From NCBI RefSeq assembly GCF_003054175.1, contig NZ_QBKN01000004.1, positions 62,001 to 126,000 of the forward strand: a stretch of 64,000 nucleotides of DNA. Direction: 5' to 3'. This DNA comes from Allosediminivita pacifica (GTDB taxonomy: Bacteria; Pseudomonadota; Alphaproteobacteria; Rhodobacterales; Rhodobacteraceae). The position numbers were made by a program, and so were the translations under genes. The notes beneath the pieces were generated by a model. It was not told the DNA's origin. It ran no database searches and worked only from the letters and a program-made list of their open reading frames with translations. Shown here piece by piece: positions 14,296-23,388 of this stretch (within the stretch, counting starts at the first letter, position 1; each line of letters opens with the position of its first letter).

Positions 14296-15372
14296 ATGTC
14301 CGGCGTGACCCTGAAGAACGTGCGCAAGGCCTTCGGCGCGGTGGACGTCATCAAGGACGTGTCGCTGGAGGTGCCGAAGGGTGAATTCGGCGTCTTCGTC
14401 GGCCCCTCGGGCTGCGGCAAGTCCACGCTTCTGCGGATGATCGCGGGGCTGGAGGACACCTCCGGCGGCGTGATCGAGATCGGCGGGCGGGACGTGACCA
14501 ACGAGGAACCCGCCAAGCGCGGGGTGGCCATGGTGTTCCAGAGCTACGCGCTCTACCCGCACCTGAGCGTGTTCGAGAACATGGCCTTTTCGCTACGGCT
14601 GGCGCGTGCCTCCAAAAGCGAGGCCAAGCGCAAGGTGCACGAGGCGGCCGAGATCCTGCAGCTGACCGATCACCTCGACAAGAAGCCCTCGGCCCTGTCG
14701 GGCGGGCAGCGCCAGCGGGTCGCCATCGGCCGGGCCATCGTGCGCGAGCCGGAGGTGTTCCTGTTCGACGAGCCGCTGTCGAACCTCGACGCGGAGCTTC
14801 GGGTGCAGATGCGGCTGGAGCTTACCCGTCTGCACAAGCAGATCGGCGCGACGATGATCTACGTCACCCACGACCAGGTCGAGGCGATGACGCTGGCCGA
14901 CGACATCTTCGTTCTGCGCGGCGGCGTGGTGCAGCAGGCGGGCACGCCGCTGACGCTTTACGACGATCCCGACAACCGCTTCGTGGCGGGCTTCATCGGG
15001 TCGCCGGCGATGAATTTCCTGCAGGGCCGGGTCACGCGCCGGACCGAGGGCGGCATGGCCGTCGCGGTCGAGGACGGCGAGCTGGAGGTGCGCGTCGAGG
15101 GCGCCGCTCCCGGCGAGGGCACCGACCTTGTGGTGGGCGTGCGCCCCGAGCATCTTGGCCCCGTCGAAAGCGGCGGTTTCACCGCGCAGGTGGAGATGAG
15201 CGAAGAGCTTGGCGGCAATTCCTACGTGCATTCGACCCCGCCCTCGGGCGGCGGCGACATCGTCTTCGAACGGCGCGGCGTGCGCGAGCGGCTGACGGGA
15301 CAGACCGTCCGCCTCGGCGCGGTGCCGGAGAACGTGTTTGCCTTCACGCCGGACGGCGTGCGGGTGAGATAG
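14296..15372 (+). CDS. Sugar ABC transporter ATP-binding protein (UgpC/MsmK type)
   Basis: A 358-residue cytoplasmic ATPase energising uptake of arabinose-containing sugars. Walker A is GPSGCGKST (about residues 36-44), the Q-loop lies in [10 protein letters not shown], the signature is LSGGQRQRV, and Walker B is [12 protein letters not shown] followed by the switch His in THDQ. The C-terminal TOBE/OB extension (about residues 240-358) is typical of the carbohydrate-importer CUT1 subclass, in which such ATPases may serve several transporters. The start lies 4 bp after the arabinofuranosidase stop, so the two are co-transcribed. Confidence 0.93.
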   Translation: MSGVTLKNVRKAFGAVDVIKDVSLEVPKGEFGVFVGPSGCGKSTLLRMIAGLEDTSGGVIEIGGRDVTNEEPAKRGVAMVFQSYALYPHLSVFENMAFSLRLARASKSEAKRKVHEAAEILQLTDHLDKKPSALSGGQRQRVAIGRAIVREPEVFLFDEPLSNLDAELRVQMRLELTRLHKQIGATMIYVTHDQVEAMTLADDIFVLRGGVVQQAGTPLTLYDDPDNRFVAGFIGSPAMNFLQGRVTRRTEGGMAVAVEDGELEVRVEGAAPGEGTDLVVGVRPEHLGPVESGGFTAQVEMSEELGGNSYVHSTPPSGGGDIVFERRGVRERLTGQTVRLGAVPENVFAFTPDGVRVR

Positions 15373-15454
15373 CCCCGCGAGGGGCGCAAACCGGGGACGG
15401 GATCACGCGGTAAGGAGGCCGCGCCGGACCCCGCAAACAGCGGAGGAGAGAAAC

Positions 15455-16732
15455 ATGAAGACGAGACATTTCCTTGCGGCATCGGTGGCAGCCCTGGTGG
15501 CCGGCCCCGCCATGGCGCAGCAGACGGTCACATGGTGGGACTTCCTCGCCGGTGGCGACGGCGTGCGGATGAAGGCGCTGATCGAGGAGTTCAACGAGGA
15601 ACACCCCGACATCCAGATCGAGGGCACGACGCTGGAATGGGGCGTGCCCTTCTACACCAAGGTGCGCACCGCCGCCGCCGTGGGACAGGGCCCCGACGTG
15701 ATGACCTATCACCTGTCGCGCCTGCCGCTGGGCCTCGAGGAAGGCGTGCTGACGCCGATCACCGCCGAGGACATGGAGGCCGCGGGCCTGAGCGAGGGCG
15801 ATTTCTTCGAAAGCTCGCTGAACGCCGCGAAGGGGCCGGACGGCACGCTCTACGCGGTACCCTTCGATATCCACTCCATCGTGCTCTACTACAACAAGTC
15901 GCTGCTCGAGGGGACCGACTTCCTCGATGACAATGGCGAACTGACCGGCATCGAGAGCCTCGAGGATTTCGAGGCGGCGCTGGCGGCCGTGCAGGAAAAC
16001 GGGTCGAGCGCGCCGGTCTCTTACGCGACGGGCGATGACGGCGGCGTCTACCGGGTCTTCTACACGCTCCTGCAGCAGCAGGGCGGCGAGCTGATCTCGG
16101 AAGATGGCGAGGTCCTGCCGGGCGACAGCGTGGAAAAGGCCGAAACCGCCATCGCCACCATGACAAAGTGGTTCGAGGAAGGCTGGCAGCCCGAGCAGGC
16201 GCTCTACGAGGCGTCGGTTGCGCTCTTCACCTCGGGCAAGTCGGGCTTCCACATGAACGGCGTCTGGGAAGTGCCCACGATGATCGACCTCGCCGAAAGC
16301 GGCGAGCTCGGCTTCGAATGGGGCGCGGTCGAAGTGCCGCAGCTCATGGACGAGCAGACCACCTGGGCCGACAGCCACGCCTTTGCCATTCCGGTGCAGG
16401 GCGACGGCGAGATGGACGCCGAGAAGCGCGAGGCGGTGATGACCGTGATCGGCTGGATGAACGAGCATTCGCTGGACTGGGCCGGTGCGGGCCACATCCC
16501 CGCCTACAAGCCCGTCGCCGAGAGCGCCGAGTTCCAGGAGATGGAGCCGAACGCGACCTATTCGTCGCTGGCCGACAACGCGAGCTACGATCCCCGGTCC
16601 GAGATCGCCGGCGTCGCCTCGCCCGCCTATGACGCCGCGGTGAACATCATCGCCCCGGCGATCCACGGCTACATGTCGCCCGAAGAGGCGGTGGAGCAGA
16701 TCAAGGGCGAGCTGTCCCGCGCGATGAACTGA
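15455..16732 (+). CDS. Sugar ABC transporter substrate-binding protein (family 1)
   Basis: A 425-residue periplasmic binding protein. A signal peptide (MKTRHFLAASVAALVAGPAMA) is cleaved before QQTVTWWDF. The body resembles the MalE/UgpB cluster: an N-terminal lobe with VTWWDFLAGGDG, a central hinge region with DIHSIVLYYNKSLL, and many aromatic residues expected to stack on sugar rings. It has no lipobox. GGAGGAGAG precedes the start. Its position between ATPase and permease genes, behind an arabinofuranosidase, suggests arabino-oligosaccharide as ligand (inference). A hairpin follows the gene and may favour its higher expression. Confidence 0.92.
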   Translation: MKTRHFLAASVAALVAGPAMAQQTVTWWDFLAGGDGVRMKALIEEFNEEHPDIQIEGTTLEWGVPFYTKVRTAAAVGQGPDVMTYHLSRLPLGLEEGVLTPITAEDMEAAGLSEGDFFESSLNAAKGPDGTLYAVPFDIHSIVLYYNKSLLEGTDFLDDNGELTGIESLEDFEAALAAVQENGSSAPVSYATGDDGGVYRVFYTLLQQQGGELISEDGEVLPGDSVEKAETAIATMTKWFEEGWQPEQALYEASVALFTSGKSGFHMNGVWEVPTMIDLAESGELGFEWGAVEVPQLMDEQTTWADSHAFAIPVQGDGEMDAEKREAVMTVIGWMNEHSLDWAGAGHIPAYKPVAESAEFQEMEPNATYSSLADNASYDPRSEIAGVASPAYDAAVNIIAPAIHGYMSPEEAVEQIKGELSRAMN

Positions 16733-16756
16733 GCCGCGCAGCACGCATCCTCCCGT

Positions 16757-16776
16757 CCCCGGCCTTCGTGCCGGGG
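16757..16776 (+). promoter_or_regulatory. Intercistronic hairpin between binding-protein and permease genes
   Basis: CCCCGGC (16757-16763) pairs with GCCGGGG (16770-16776) around a 6-nt loop. No T-run follows. Hairpins at this place in sugar ABC operons often protect the binding-protein message or partly stop transcription, raising binding protein over permeases. That role is inferred here. Confidence 0.6.
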
Positions 16777-16805
16777 GCACCCATTCCGAACGACCGAGGC
16801 CGCCC

Positions 16806-17693
16806 ATGGCGATGATACGCGACAGACGCAGGCACAAGCTTGTCGCCTATTCCCTCATCCTGCCCTTCGTGGCGATCTTCTCGCTGGTCTTTGCCTATCC
16901 GACCTTCGAGGTGATCCGGATGAGCTTTACCAATGCCCCGCTGATCGGCGAGGGCGAGTGGGTGGGCTGGGCCAACTACCGCGAACTCCTGACCGACCGG
17001 CTGTTCTACACCTCGCTCAAGAACAACGGCTATTTCGTACTGCTGACGGTGATCCCGACCACGGCGCTGGCGCTGCTGATAGCGACGCTCGTGAACCGGC
17101 TTTCGGGCCGCATGCAGGCGCTGGCACTGGTGCTGTTCTTCATGCCCTACGTGCTGCCGGTCTCGGTGGTGACGCAGATCTGGGCCTGGATGCTCGACTT
17201 CCAGTTCGGCATCCTGCAGCCCGCCATCGCCTTTTTCACCGGCAAGCCGGTGCCCGTCTTCAAGAACCCCAACTGGGTCATGCCCACGATCGCCGTGGTG
17301 ACGATCTGGTGGACCAACGGCTTCAACGTGCTGCTTTTCCTCGCCGGGCTGCGCAACATCCCCTCCGAGCTCTACGAGGCCTCGGCGCTGGACGGCGCGA
17401 CCAAGTGGCAGCAGTTCAAGCGCGTGACATGGCCGCTGCTGTGGCCCGTGACGGCGCTGGTGCTGACGCTCCAGCTCATCCTGCAGCTCAAGCTTTTCGA
17501 CCAGGTCTACCTGCTGTCCGAGGGCGGGCCCTTCAACTCCAGCTACGTGCTGCTGCTGATGGTCTACCGCGAGGCCTTCCAGCTCAACAACGGCGGCTAT
17601 GCCTCGGCCGTGGCGCTGGTGCTGTTCCTCGTCATCATGGTGGTGTCCGTCCTGCAGTTCCAGCTTCTGCGCATCGGGGGTAAGAACAAATGA
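16806..17693 (+). CDS. Sugar ABC transporter permease (MalF/UgpA type)
   Basis: A 295-residue inner-membrane permease with about six transmembrane helices. The binding-protein-dependent permease signature (EAA loop) is seen in LYEASALDGATKWQQFKRVTWPLLWP near residues 190-215, where it contacts the ATPase. The N-terminal stretch RRRHKLVAYSLILPFVAIF is typical of family members. The stop overlaps the next permease start by 4 bp. It forms the membrane heterodimer with the following gene. Confidence 0.92.
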   Translation: MAMIRDRRRHKLVAYSLILPFVAIFSLVFAYPTFEVIRMSFTNAPLIGEGEWVGWANYRELLTDRLFYTSLKNNGYFVLLTVIPTTALALLIATLVNRLSGRMQALALVLFFMPYVLPVSVVTQIWAWMLDFQFGILQPAIAFFTGKPVPVFKNPNWVMPTIAVVTIWWTNGFNVLLFLAGLRNIPSELYEASALDGATKWQQFKRVTWPLLWPVTALVLTLQLILQLKLFDQVYLLSEGGPFNSSYVLLLMVYREAFQLNNGGYASAVALVLFLVIMVVSVLQFQLLRIGGKNK

Positions 17694-18520
17694 CCACGAC
17701 CCGCAAGATCGAGAACACGGTCCTGACGGCCATCACGCTGGTGGCCGGCGCGATCTGGATCTTTCCCATCTACTGGGCCTTCGTCACGTCGATCCGCACG
17801 GAATCCCGCGTGGTCTCCGAAAGCGCGGGGCTCTGGCCGGACGAGCTGAACCTGTCGTCCTACGTGGACGCGCTGTTCAACACGCAGCTCATCAACTGGT
17901 ACATCAACTCGATCGCCACCGCGGTCATCACCACCGCGGTGGTGCTGGTGACGGGCATGATGTGCGCCTACGCCATCTCGCAGATGCGGTTCCCGGGGCG
18001 GCGGCTGCTTTACGGCGTGGTGCTGGCAAGCTTCATGGTGCCCACGCAGGCGCTGGTGGTATCGCAGTTCATCCTCATGAACGACATGGGCTTCATCAAC
18101 AGCTGGGCGGGCATCATCCTGCCTCAGCTCATCGTTCCGGTGGTCATCATCGTCTACAAGCAGTTCTTCGACGCGGTCCCCAAGGAGATGAAGGAGGCCG
18201 TGGTGCTGGACGGCGGCGGGGATTACACGCTGCTCTTCAAGGTCTACCTGCCGCTCAACTGGGGCATCACCACGGCGCTGGGGATCATCACCTTCATCAT
18301 GACCTGGAACCAGTTCTTCTGGCCCTTCCTGGTGGTCACGACCGAGGACATGATGACGATCCCGGTGGGCATCACGCAGGTCAACGACGCCTTCGGCGTG
18401 GCCTACGCGCGGATCATGTCGGTCGCCCTGCTGGCCGCGGCGCCGGTGGTGATCGCCTACCTGATCTTCCAGAAAAAGGTGACCGAGGCGGTGATGATCT
18501 CGTCGGGTGTGAAGGGGTAA
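17690..18520 (+). CDS. Sugar ABC transporter permease (MalG/UgpE type)
   Basis: A 276-residue inner-membrane permease with six predicted helices, the partner of the upstream permease. The EAA-loop motif is KEAVVLDGGGDYTLLFKVYLPLN (about residues 165-187); the usual EAA is replaced by EAVVLDGG but the Gly remains. The start overlaps the upstream stop by 4 bp (ATGA), indicating translational coupling. It is the last gene of the arabinoside operon; a hairpin follows the stop immediately. Confidence 0.92.
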   Translation: MTTTRKIENTVLTAITLVAGAIWIFPIYWAFVTSIRTESRVVSESAGLWPDELNLSSYVDALFNTQLINWYINSIATAVITTAVVLVTGMMCAYAISQMRFPGRRLLYGVVLASFMVPTQALVVSQFILMNDMGFINSWAGIILPQLIVPVVIIVYKQFFDAVPKEMKEAVVLDGGGDYTLLFKVYLPLNWGITTALGIITFIMTWNQFFWPFLVVTTEDMMTIPVGITQVNDAFGVAYARIMSVALLAAAPVVIAYLIFQKKVTEAVMISSGVKG

Positions 18521-18543
18521 GGCGGGGCGTTTGAAGCCCCGCC
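18521..18543 (+). terminator. Hairpin at the end of the arabinoside operon
   Basis: GGCGGGGC (18521-18528) and GCCCCGCC (18536-18543) form a perfect 8-bp stem with a 7-nt loop directly after the permease stop codon. There is no T-run, so it may act as a weak terminator or 3'-end stabiliser. The remaining 270 bp up to the regulator gene show nothing recognisable. Confidence 0.55.
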
Positions 18544-18813
18544 GCGCATCTCAGCCGCGCACCGTGTGTCGTGTCAGGCCCTCGAAAACCGGGTGTTCAG
18601 CCGGGCGGCCGCCGGACCGTGGTTTGGCGCTGCAACCTCTGGGGCAGGCACTTTATGCCAGCCATGTCCGGATAACCTTCGATCGCTGCCCGGCACCGGC
18701 AAAGCGCCAGACCGCGGGGACGGTCCGGCGCTCGCCCGGCGGGGCTGACGCCCCTTGTTCCGGGCGAATACGGCCCCGAAACACAAAAGCGCTCTCCGGA
18801 GGTCTTGCACCCC

Positions 18814-19578
18814 CTACCGCGCCACCGGCAGGCCGAGGTCGAAGACCGTGGTGCCCGAGGAATCCAGCAGCGCCGTGTCGATCAGTTCGGCCATCAACCG
18901 GCGCGCGCCACCCGCATCCCCCGCCTCGATCCGCTCGAAGACGGCGGCGTGTTCGTCCACGGGGTTGCGCGTGTGCGGGTTGGGCATGTCGCGGTAGCGG
19001 AAGGCCGTGGTGAAGGCCACCGCCGCGCAGATCCCCGATTCCAGCGTCATCAGCACCGGGTTGTGCGACGCCCGCAGGATCGCGCGGTGAAAGCCCGCGT
19101 CGGCCTGGTGCCAGCTGTCCTCGGTCATCTCGCAGCTGCGCATGTCGTGCAGCGCGCCGCGGAAGGCGGCGAGGTCCTCGTCGGTGCGGCGGGTGGCGGC
19201 AAAGGCGGCCGAGGGCGGCTCGACCATGGCGCGCACCTCGTAGAGCGAGCGGATGAACCAGTCGGGTGGCGCGCCGTCGGCGAAGAACCACCGCACCACG
19301 TCGGGGTCGAGAAGCGTCCAGTTCTCGCGCGGGGCGACGCGGGTGCCGGTGCGCGTGCGGCTGATGAGCATGCCCTTGCCCGCGATCGAGCGCAGCGCCT
19401 CGCGGTAGGCGCCGCGCGACACGCCCGCCAGCTCGCAGAACTCCAGCTCCTTCGGCACGGGCTCGCCTTCGGCCAGATCACCCGAGACGATGCGATGGCC
19501 GATCCAGTCGGCGATCTCGCCGTTGATGCGGCGGGCCGAATGGGTGGAAAAGGTGATCTGGCGCGGGTCCGAAGGCAT
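18814..19578 (-). CDS. GntR-family (FCD/FadR subfamily) regulator, probable arabinoside repressor
   Basis: A 254-residue transcription factor. The N-terminal winged helix (residues 10-80) contains PKELEFCELAGVSRGAYREALRSIAGKGML, a typical FadR-subfamily reading head, then RTRTGTRVAP as the wing. The FCD effector domain (residues 95-235) has its metal/ligand residues in an Asp-x-x-His-type segment (ADAGFHRAILRASHNPVLM) and later His residues. It sits tail-to-tail with the transporter operon. Its family consensus site is found at 12757-12773, overlapping that operon's probable promoter, making it the best candidate local repressor. The start at 19578 was chosen by homology to the usual N-terminus; a longer version from 19644 is possible. 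Confidence 0.88.
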   Translation of the reverse strand: MPSDPRQITFSTHSARRINGEIADWIGHRIVSGDLAEGEPVPKELEFCELAGVSRGAYREALRSIAGKGMLISRTRTGTRVAPRENWTLLDPDVVRWFFADGAPPDWFIRSLYEVRAMVEPPSAAFAATRRTDEDLAAFRGALHDMRSCEMTEDSWHQADAGFHRAILRASHNPVLMTLESGICAAVAFTTAFRYRDMPNPHTRNPVDEHAAVFERIEAGDAGGARRLMAELIDTALLDSSGTTVFDLGLPVAR

Positions 19579-19662
19579 GTCGATCCGATGCGGGTCGCGG
19601 GGTCGCGCAAGCCTATCAGCAACGCGCCACGAGGGCCAATCCATTGCCGCCTGCGCGGGTGC

Positions 19663-21129
19663 TCAGAAGGACAGGCGGTAGGAGAGCGAGAGACTGCCGC
19701 CGAGAGGCCCCTGCCCGCCGTCCTCGGAAGGGTTCCACGGCCAGCGGTTGCCGCCGTAGTTGGCGTAGCTGACCTGCACGCGGTCGTTGATCTGGTAGCT
19801 GGCGGTATAGGTGAAATCCGGGTTCCACGATTCCTGCTCGCCCGCGGCATAGGCGTAGGCGGTCAGCCCCACGCGGAGCTTGTCGGTTACCGGCGCCGCG
19901 CAGCCCAGCGTGGCGGAGCCCTCGCGCGGGTCGGGCAGCGCAATGCCGAGCGTGCAGGACATCTCGCGCCCCTCGCCCAGCGGCAGGCTCACCGGGGGCA
20001 GGCGCAGCGCGGCGCGCAAGCTGCCGTCGATGAGCGAAGAGACGACATCGGCATCTTCGCCCGAGAAGCGCGCGGTGTAGCTGGAATAGGAGAGGCTGAG
20101 GCTGTCGGTGACGCGGTAGCTCAGGGCGTAGGTGAAATCGGGGTCCCAGGGCGCCTGCTGCCCGGGCACCGGGTAGTGGACGAGCGAGACGCGCAGCGAG
20201 ATGCGCTCGCCCAGCCGAGCGCCGCAGCCAAGGCTCACGCGCAGCTTGCCGTAGCGCGTCCGCTGGTCGTCGTGGTCGCTGTAGCGCAGGGTCGCGCCGC
20301 TGCTGACGGAACAGGAGAGGTCGTAGCGCTCGGCCAGCGTCGGGCGGTCGTCCTCCGTGGCCTCGGCCACGGCGGCGGGCCCTGGCGCCGGGGCGCGGGC
20401 GGTTTGTGCAGGTCTCGGTGATCGAGAGGCACAGGCATCGGGATAGGTCGGATCGGGCGCGACACAGTCGGCCGCGGTCCGGGTCTCGGTGACGTCTTCG
20501 GCCACGGGGGCCTCGGGCGCGGGTGGCTCTGCCTCGGCCGTCTCGGCCGGGGCCGCCTCGGGCGGTGCGGGCGGCGGTGGCGGGACCTCGGCCACGGGCG
20601 GCGTGCCCGTCCCGGCAAGAATCCACTCGGCGAGGTAGCGGGCGAGGCTGCGACCGTCGATCGGATCGGGAAGATCGGGCCGCGGCGCGCCGGTAGCAGG
20701 CACGGTCTCGACCACGCTCTCGCCATCGGAGATCTGGCAGGCCTCGCCGGAGGTACACTTCAGGATGAACGCGGCGGCAGCACGCGGATCGTCCGGCAGG
20801 ACGAGCGCGGAGCCGTCAGGAAAGAGCCGGTAGCTCCAGCCGCCGACAGTGCCACTCTGGTAGCGAGACCAGGCGAAGACGTTGGGCGTGTCCTCGAGCA
20901 GTTCCTCGGCCCCGGGCACCGCCGGGTCGGCCGTATCGACGAAGCCGGCGCCGGGAGCTTGCTGGCGCCAGTCGGGCACAGGGGCGGGCTCGACGGCCTG
21001 CGCGAGCAGGAGCCCCGGCGGCAGACCCGGCACCTCGAGCCAGGGGTCGCTGCGCGCCGCCGAGGCGCCCGTGGCGCCCAGACAGGCCGTCATCCCCAGA
21101 CAGATCGTGCGGCGAAGCCCTTGCATCAC
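19663..21129 (-). CDS. Outer-membrane beta-barrel protein with Pro-rich linker, last gene of the glucan operon
   Basis: A 488-residue exported protein not assigned to a named family. A signal peptide (about residues 1-24) precedes a 150-residue globular part, then a Pro/Ala/Glu-rich linker (about residues 175-260). The C-terminal part from about residue 280 is a set of amphipathic strands. This region has an internal duplication: DPDFTYALSYRVTDSLSLSY is echoed about 110 residues later by NPDFTYTASYQINDRVQVSY. The protein ends in SLSYRLSF, with a terminal Phe as in substrates of the Bam machinery. It is likely an outer-membrane channel or anchor for the product of the upstream glycosyltransferase (inference). 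Its start lies 1 bp after the stop of the upstream gene. Confidence 0.7.
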   Translation of the reverse strand: MMQGLRRTICLGMTACLGATGASAARSDPWLEVPGLPPGLLLAQAVEPAPVPDWRQQAPGAGFVDTADPAVPGAEELLEDTPNVFAWSRYQSGTVGGWSYRLFPDGSALVLPDDPRAAAAFILKCTSGEACQISDGESVVETVPATGAPRPDLPDPIDGRSLARYLAEWILAGTGTPPVAEVPPPPPAPPEAAPAETAEAEPPAPEAPVAEDVTETRTAADCVAPDPTYPDACASRSPRPAQTARAPAPGPAAVAEATEDDRPTLAERYDLSCSVSSGATLRYSDHDDQRTRYGKLRVSLGCGARLGERISLRVSLVHYPVPGQQAPWDPDFTYALSYRVTDSLSLSYSSYTARFSGEDADVVSSLIDGSLRAALRLPPVSLPLGEGREMSCTLGIALPDPREGSATLGCAAPVTDKLRVGLTAYAYAAGEQESWNPDFTYTASYQINDRVQVSYANYGGNRWPWNPSEDGGQGPLGGSLSLSYRLSF

Positions 21130-21130
21130 C

Positions 21131-21991
21131 TCAGTCCTCGCAGAACGCGGAATCGAGCGCCGTTACGGCCGCCTGCGGCGAAAGCTGCGCCGCCTCGGGG
21201 CCCAGCGCGGCGACAAGCGCCTCGCGCGTGCGTGCCCCCATGAGACCGTCAATTGGACCCGGGTCGAAACCCTCGGCCTCCAGAAGACGCTGCAGCGTGC
21301 GCACGGGCGGAACGCCGGGACCGATCCCGTCGAGACCGCAGGCCTCGGCCGGGCGCAGCTGGGACTCGAACTCTTCGTCCGCGGTGGCGGCGCTCTGGCC
21401 ACCCTGCCCTGTTTCGATGGCCGCGGGGCGATCCGCACCGTCGCCTGCGTCAGCGGCGTCAGGTACACCGGGGACGTTCGCGCGACGCGCACCAAGGGCC
21501 CCGGCAGCCGTGGCAAGGCCGGCCCCGGAATCGAAAAGCCGCGCCTCGCCGGTCACACCCGCCTCGGGCGGCAGACCCTGCAGGGTGGCGGCGGGATCGG
21601 GTCCGAAGTCCGCAGCACTGACAGCTTCGCCCAGCAGGCAACGGCCCAGCGCCTCGGCCACGGGAAGGGCCGCTGACGGCACCTCGCCGCTGCGCTGCTG
21701 CTCGCAGGTCCCGGCGCCGGGATCGCAGAGCACGGCAACCTGCCACTCAGGCGCCTCGCGGGTGGGCGCAAGCAGGCCGGTGATGTCGCTCGAGAGCTGG
21801 TAGACGTGGCCCGCCACGCGCCCCTCCTGCCAGATGCCGGGATAGCGCGCCGTGGGCACGTCGGCGAAGCGGCGCTCGACCGCGCTCGCCCCCGGCAGCG
21901 GGCGGTCGAAGTTCGCCCCGACGCAGGGTTCGGCCTGCGCCAGCGCCGCGCCGGGCAAGGTCAACAGGAAGACCAGCGCCGCCGCTCTCAT
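21131..21991 (-). CDS. Secreted protein with C-terminal peptidoglycan-binding domain
   Basis: A 286-residue exported protein. A signal peptide (MRAAALVFLLTLPGAALA) is followed by a region with four or more Cys residues (PCVGANF, LCDPGAGTCEQQ, GRCLLG), suggesting disulfides. A PG_binding_1-like domain lies at about residues 235-275 (TLQRLLEAEGFDPGPIDGLMGARTREAL, the usual 'P-x-D-G-x-x-G-x-x-T' pattern). It could tether the glucan machinery to the cell wall (inference). The start overlaps the stop of the upstream DUF3131 gene by 4 bp, a translational-coupling arrangement that makes 21991 secure. Confidence 0.75.
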   Translation of the reverse strand: MRAAALVFLLTLPGAALAQAEPCVGANFDRPLPGASAVERRFADVPTARYPGIWQEGRVAGHVYQLSSDITGLLAPTREAPEWQVAVLCDPGAGTCEQQRSGEVPSAALPVAEALGRCLLGEAVSAADFGPDPAATLQGLPPEAGVTGEARLFDSGAGLATAAGALGARRANVPGVPDAADAGDGADRPAAIETGQGGQSAATADEEFESQLRPAEACGLDGIGPGVPPVRTLQRLLEAEGFDPGPIDGLMGARTREALVAALGPEAAQLSPQAAVTALDSAFCED

Positions 21992-23388
21992 TGGTCCGCC
22001 TGCCGCATGAGCGGGCCGTGCGCCTTGAAGGCCAGCGCCGCCAGCACCACCGCGTTGGTGTTCGCCGTGGTCGAGGTGTTGGGCTCCCCGCTCGCCTCGT
22101 AGATCCCCTCGGCAAAGCCCTTCTCGGGGTCCGCCACCGCGGCCACGGCCTCGACCAGCCGCGCGGTGTAGTCGGTCCCGAACAGCGCGTCCCAGCCGAA
22201 GGCGGCCTTGGTTGCGACGGTGCGGCGGTCGTCGATGCGCTCGCCCCGGAAGGTCAGCACGGCCCATGACTCCCCCCCGCCCCAGACCGAGGCATAGGCA
22301 AAGTAGGGCGCGCCGTTCAGATGGCTTTCGGTGACGGCGGTCAGTTCCCCGGTCTCCTCGAAGCGGGCCTCCTGCGCGCGGTAGATGGCGGTGGCAAAGC
22401 GGTGCGAGCGAGCATCGAAGCCGAATTCCATCCCGTCGAAAAGGTAAGGCTCGCTCACGACGAAGGCGGGGGTAGTGCCGCGGTGCAGGCGCGTGTCTAC
22501 CGGAATCGGCTGGCCCGCGACCTCCTGCACCATGAGATTGTCCTCGACCTCGTAGGCCCGGTAGACGTCGTAGCCGAAGAGCATCATGGCCTTCGCGGCA
22601 TATTGCTCGTAGCCGACGCGACCTTCCTGGTTCTCGCGCGTTTCGCCGTCGATCACGTTGGTGCCGATGAGTTCGCCGTCCTGCACCATGCGGTCGAGAT
22701 CCCAGCCGCCCAGAAGTGCCTCGACCTGCGGGGCGAGCTCCGGGTGGTTGCGTTCGACCAGGCCCAGCGCCGCGACGACGCGCGCGATGTCGAGCGCCGA
22801 CCAACCCAGCCCCCGCTCGGACGGGGTGTTGGAATAGTCCACGAGCGCCAGCGTACGGGCGTGGTAGGCCTTGTTGGGCAGCGTATCCTCGAAGAGCCGC
22901 AGCCGCGACAGGCTGTCGAGCACCCGGGTCAGGCGGTCCTCGGCCTCGGCCTCGTTGATCAGGTCCAGCCGTTCGGCCGAGAGCACCGCGACGATGTAGG
23001 AGCCCGTCTCCCACATGGTGGTCGAGGGGTAGTCGTGAACGGAGTTGGCGAGCCCCGTGTCGGCGTTCACGTTGTTCTCGAAATAGGTCCAGGCGATGCG
23101 GGCGTGGCGCATGTCGCGTGTCGTGCTCTGGCCGCGCACGGCGAGCGGAAGCGGATCGACTGCCTCGAACGGGGCCATGATATCAGGTCCTGCAGTCTCG
23201 GTCTCGGGCACGGTCTCGGCCTGCGCGGGCGGGGTTTCGGTCGCGGTCTCGGCGGGGGCGACCTGCTCGGCCGCCTGGGGCGGGTCGCCCAGCGTTTCCA
23301 GCCAGAGCACGAGCGCGAGGCCCGAGACAAGGGCCACGAGAAAGACGATGTGCCCGCGGGCGCGGACGAGGTTTCTGCGGAAGCTCAT
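21988..23388 (-). CDS. DUF3131-domain protein, membrane-anchored (second copy)
   Basis: A 466-residue protein. One N-terminal transmembrane segment (HIVFLVALVSGLALVLWLE, residues 13-31) is followed by a Pro/Ala/Thr/Glu-rich spacer and a periplasmic domain that resembles DUF3131. The domain carries ARIAWTYFENNVNADTGLANSVHDYPSTTMWETGSYI, a Trp/Tyr-rich helical pattern reminiscent of alpha/alpha-barrel glycosidases. It is a clear paralogue of the protein at 26370-27986 (shared TGL.N.V..YPSTT.W.T.SYI). DUF3131 proteins sit in polysaccharide loci, but their reaction is not established to my knowledge. The start shares a base with the glycosyltransferase stop (TAATG). Confidence 0.8.
   Translation of the reverse strand: MSFRRNLVRARGHIVFLVALVSGLALVLWLETLGDPPQAAEQVAPAETATETPPAQAETVPETETAGPDIMAPFEAVDPLPLAVRGQSTTRDMRHARIAWTYFENNVNADTGLANSVHDYPSTTMWETGSYIVAVLSAERLDLINEAEAEDRLTRVLDSLSRLRLFEDTLPNKAYHARTLALVDYSNTPSERGLGWSALDIARVVAALGLVERNHPELAPQVEALLGGWDLDRMVQDGELIGTNVIDGETRENQEGRVGYEQYAAKAMMLFGYDVYRAYEVEDNLMVQEVAGQPIPVDTRLHRGTTPAFVVSEPYLFDGMEFGFDARSHRFATAIYRAQEARFEETGELTAVTESHLNGAPYFAYASVWGGGESWAVLTFRGERIDDRRTVATKAAFGWDALFGTDYTARLVEAVAAVADPEKGFAEGIYEASGEPNTSTTANTNAVVLAALAFKAHGPLMRQADQ

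Noticed and set aside
15373-15454. CCCCGCGAGGGG hairpin between the ABC ATPase and binding-protein genes as a terminator
   Set aside because: The stem is only 4 bp and there is no T-run; the operon continues with a good ribosome site.
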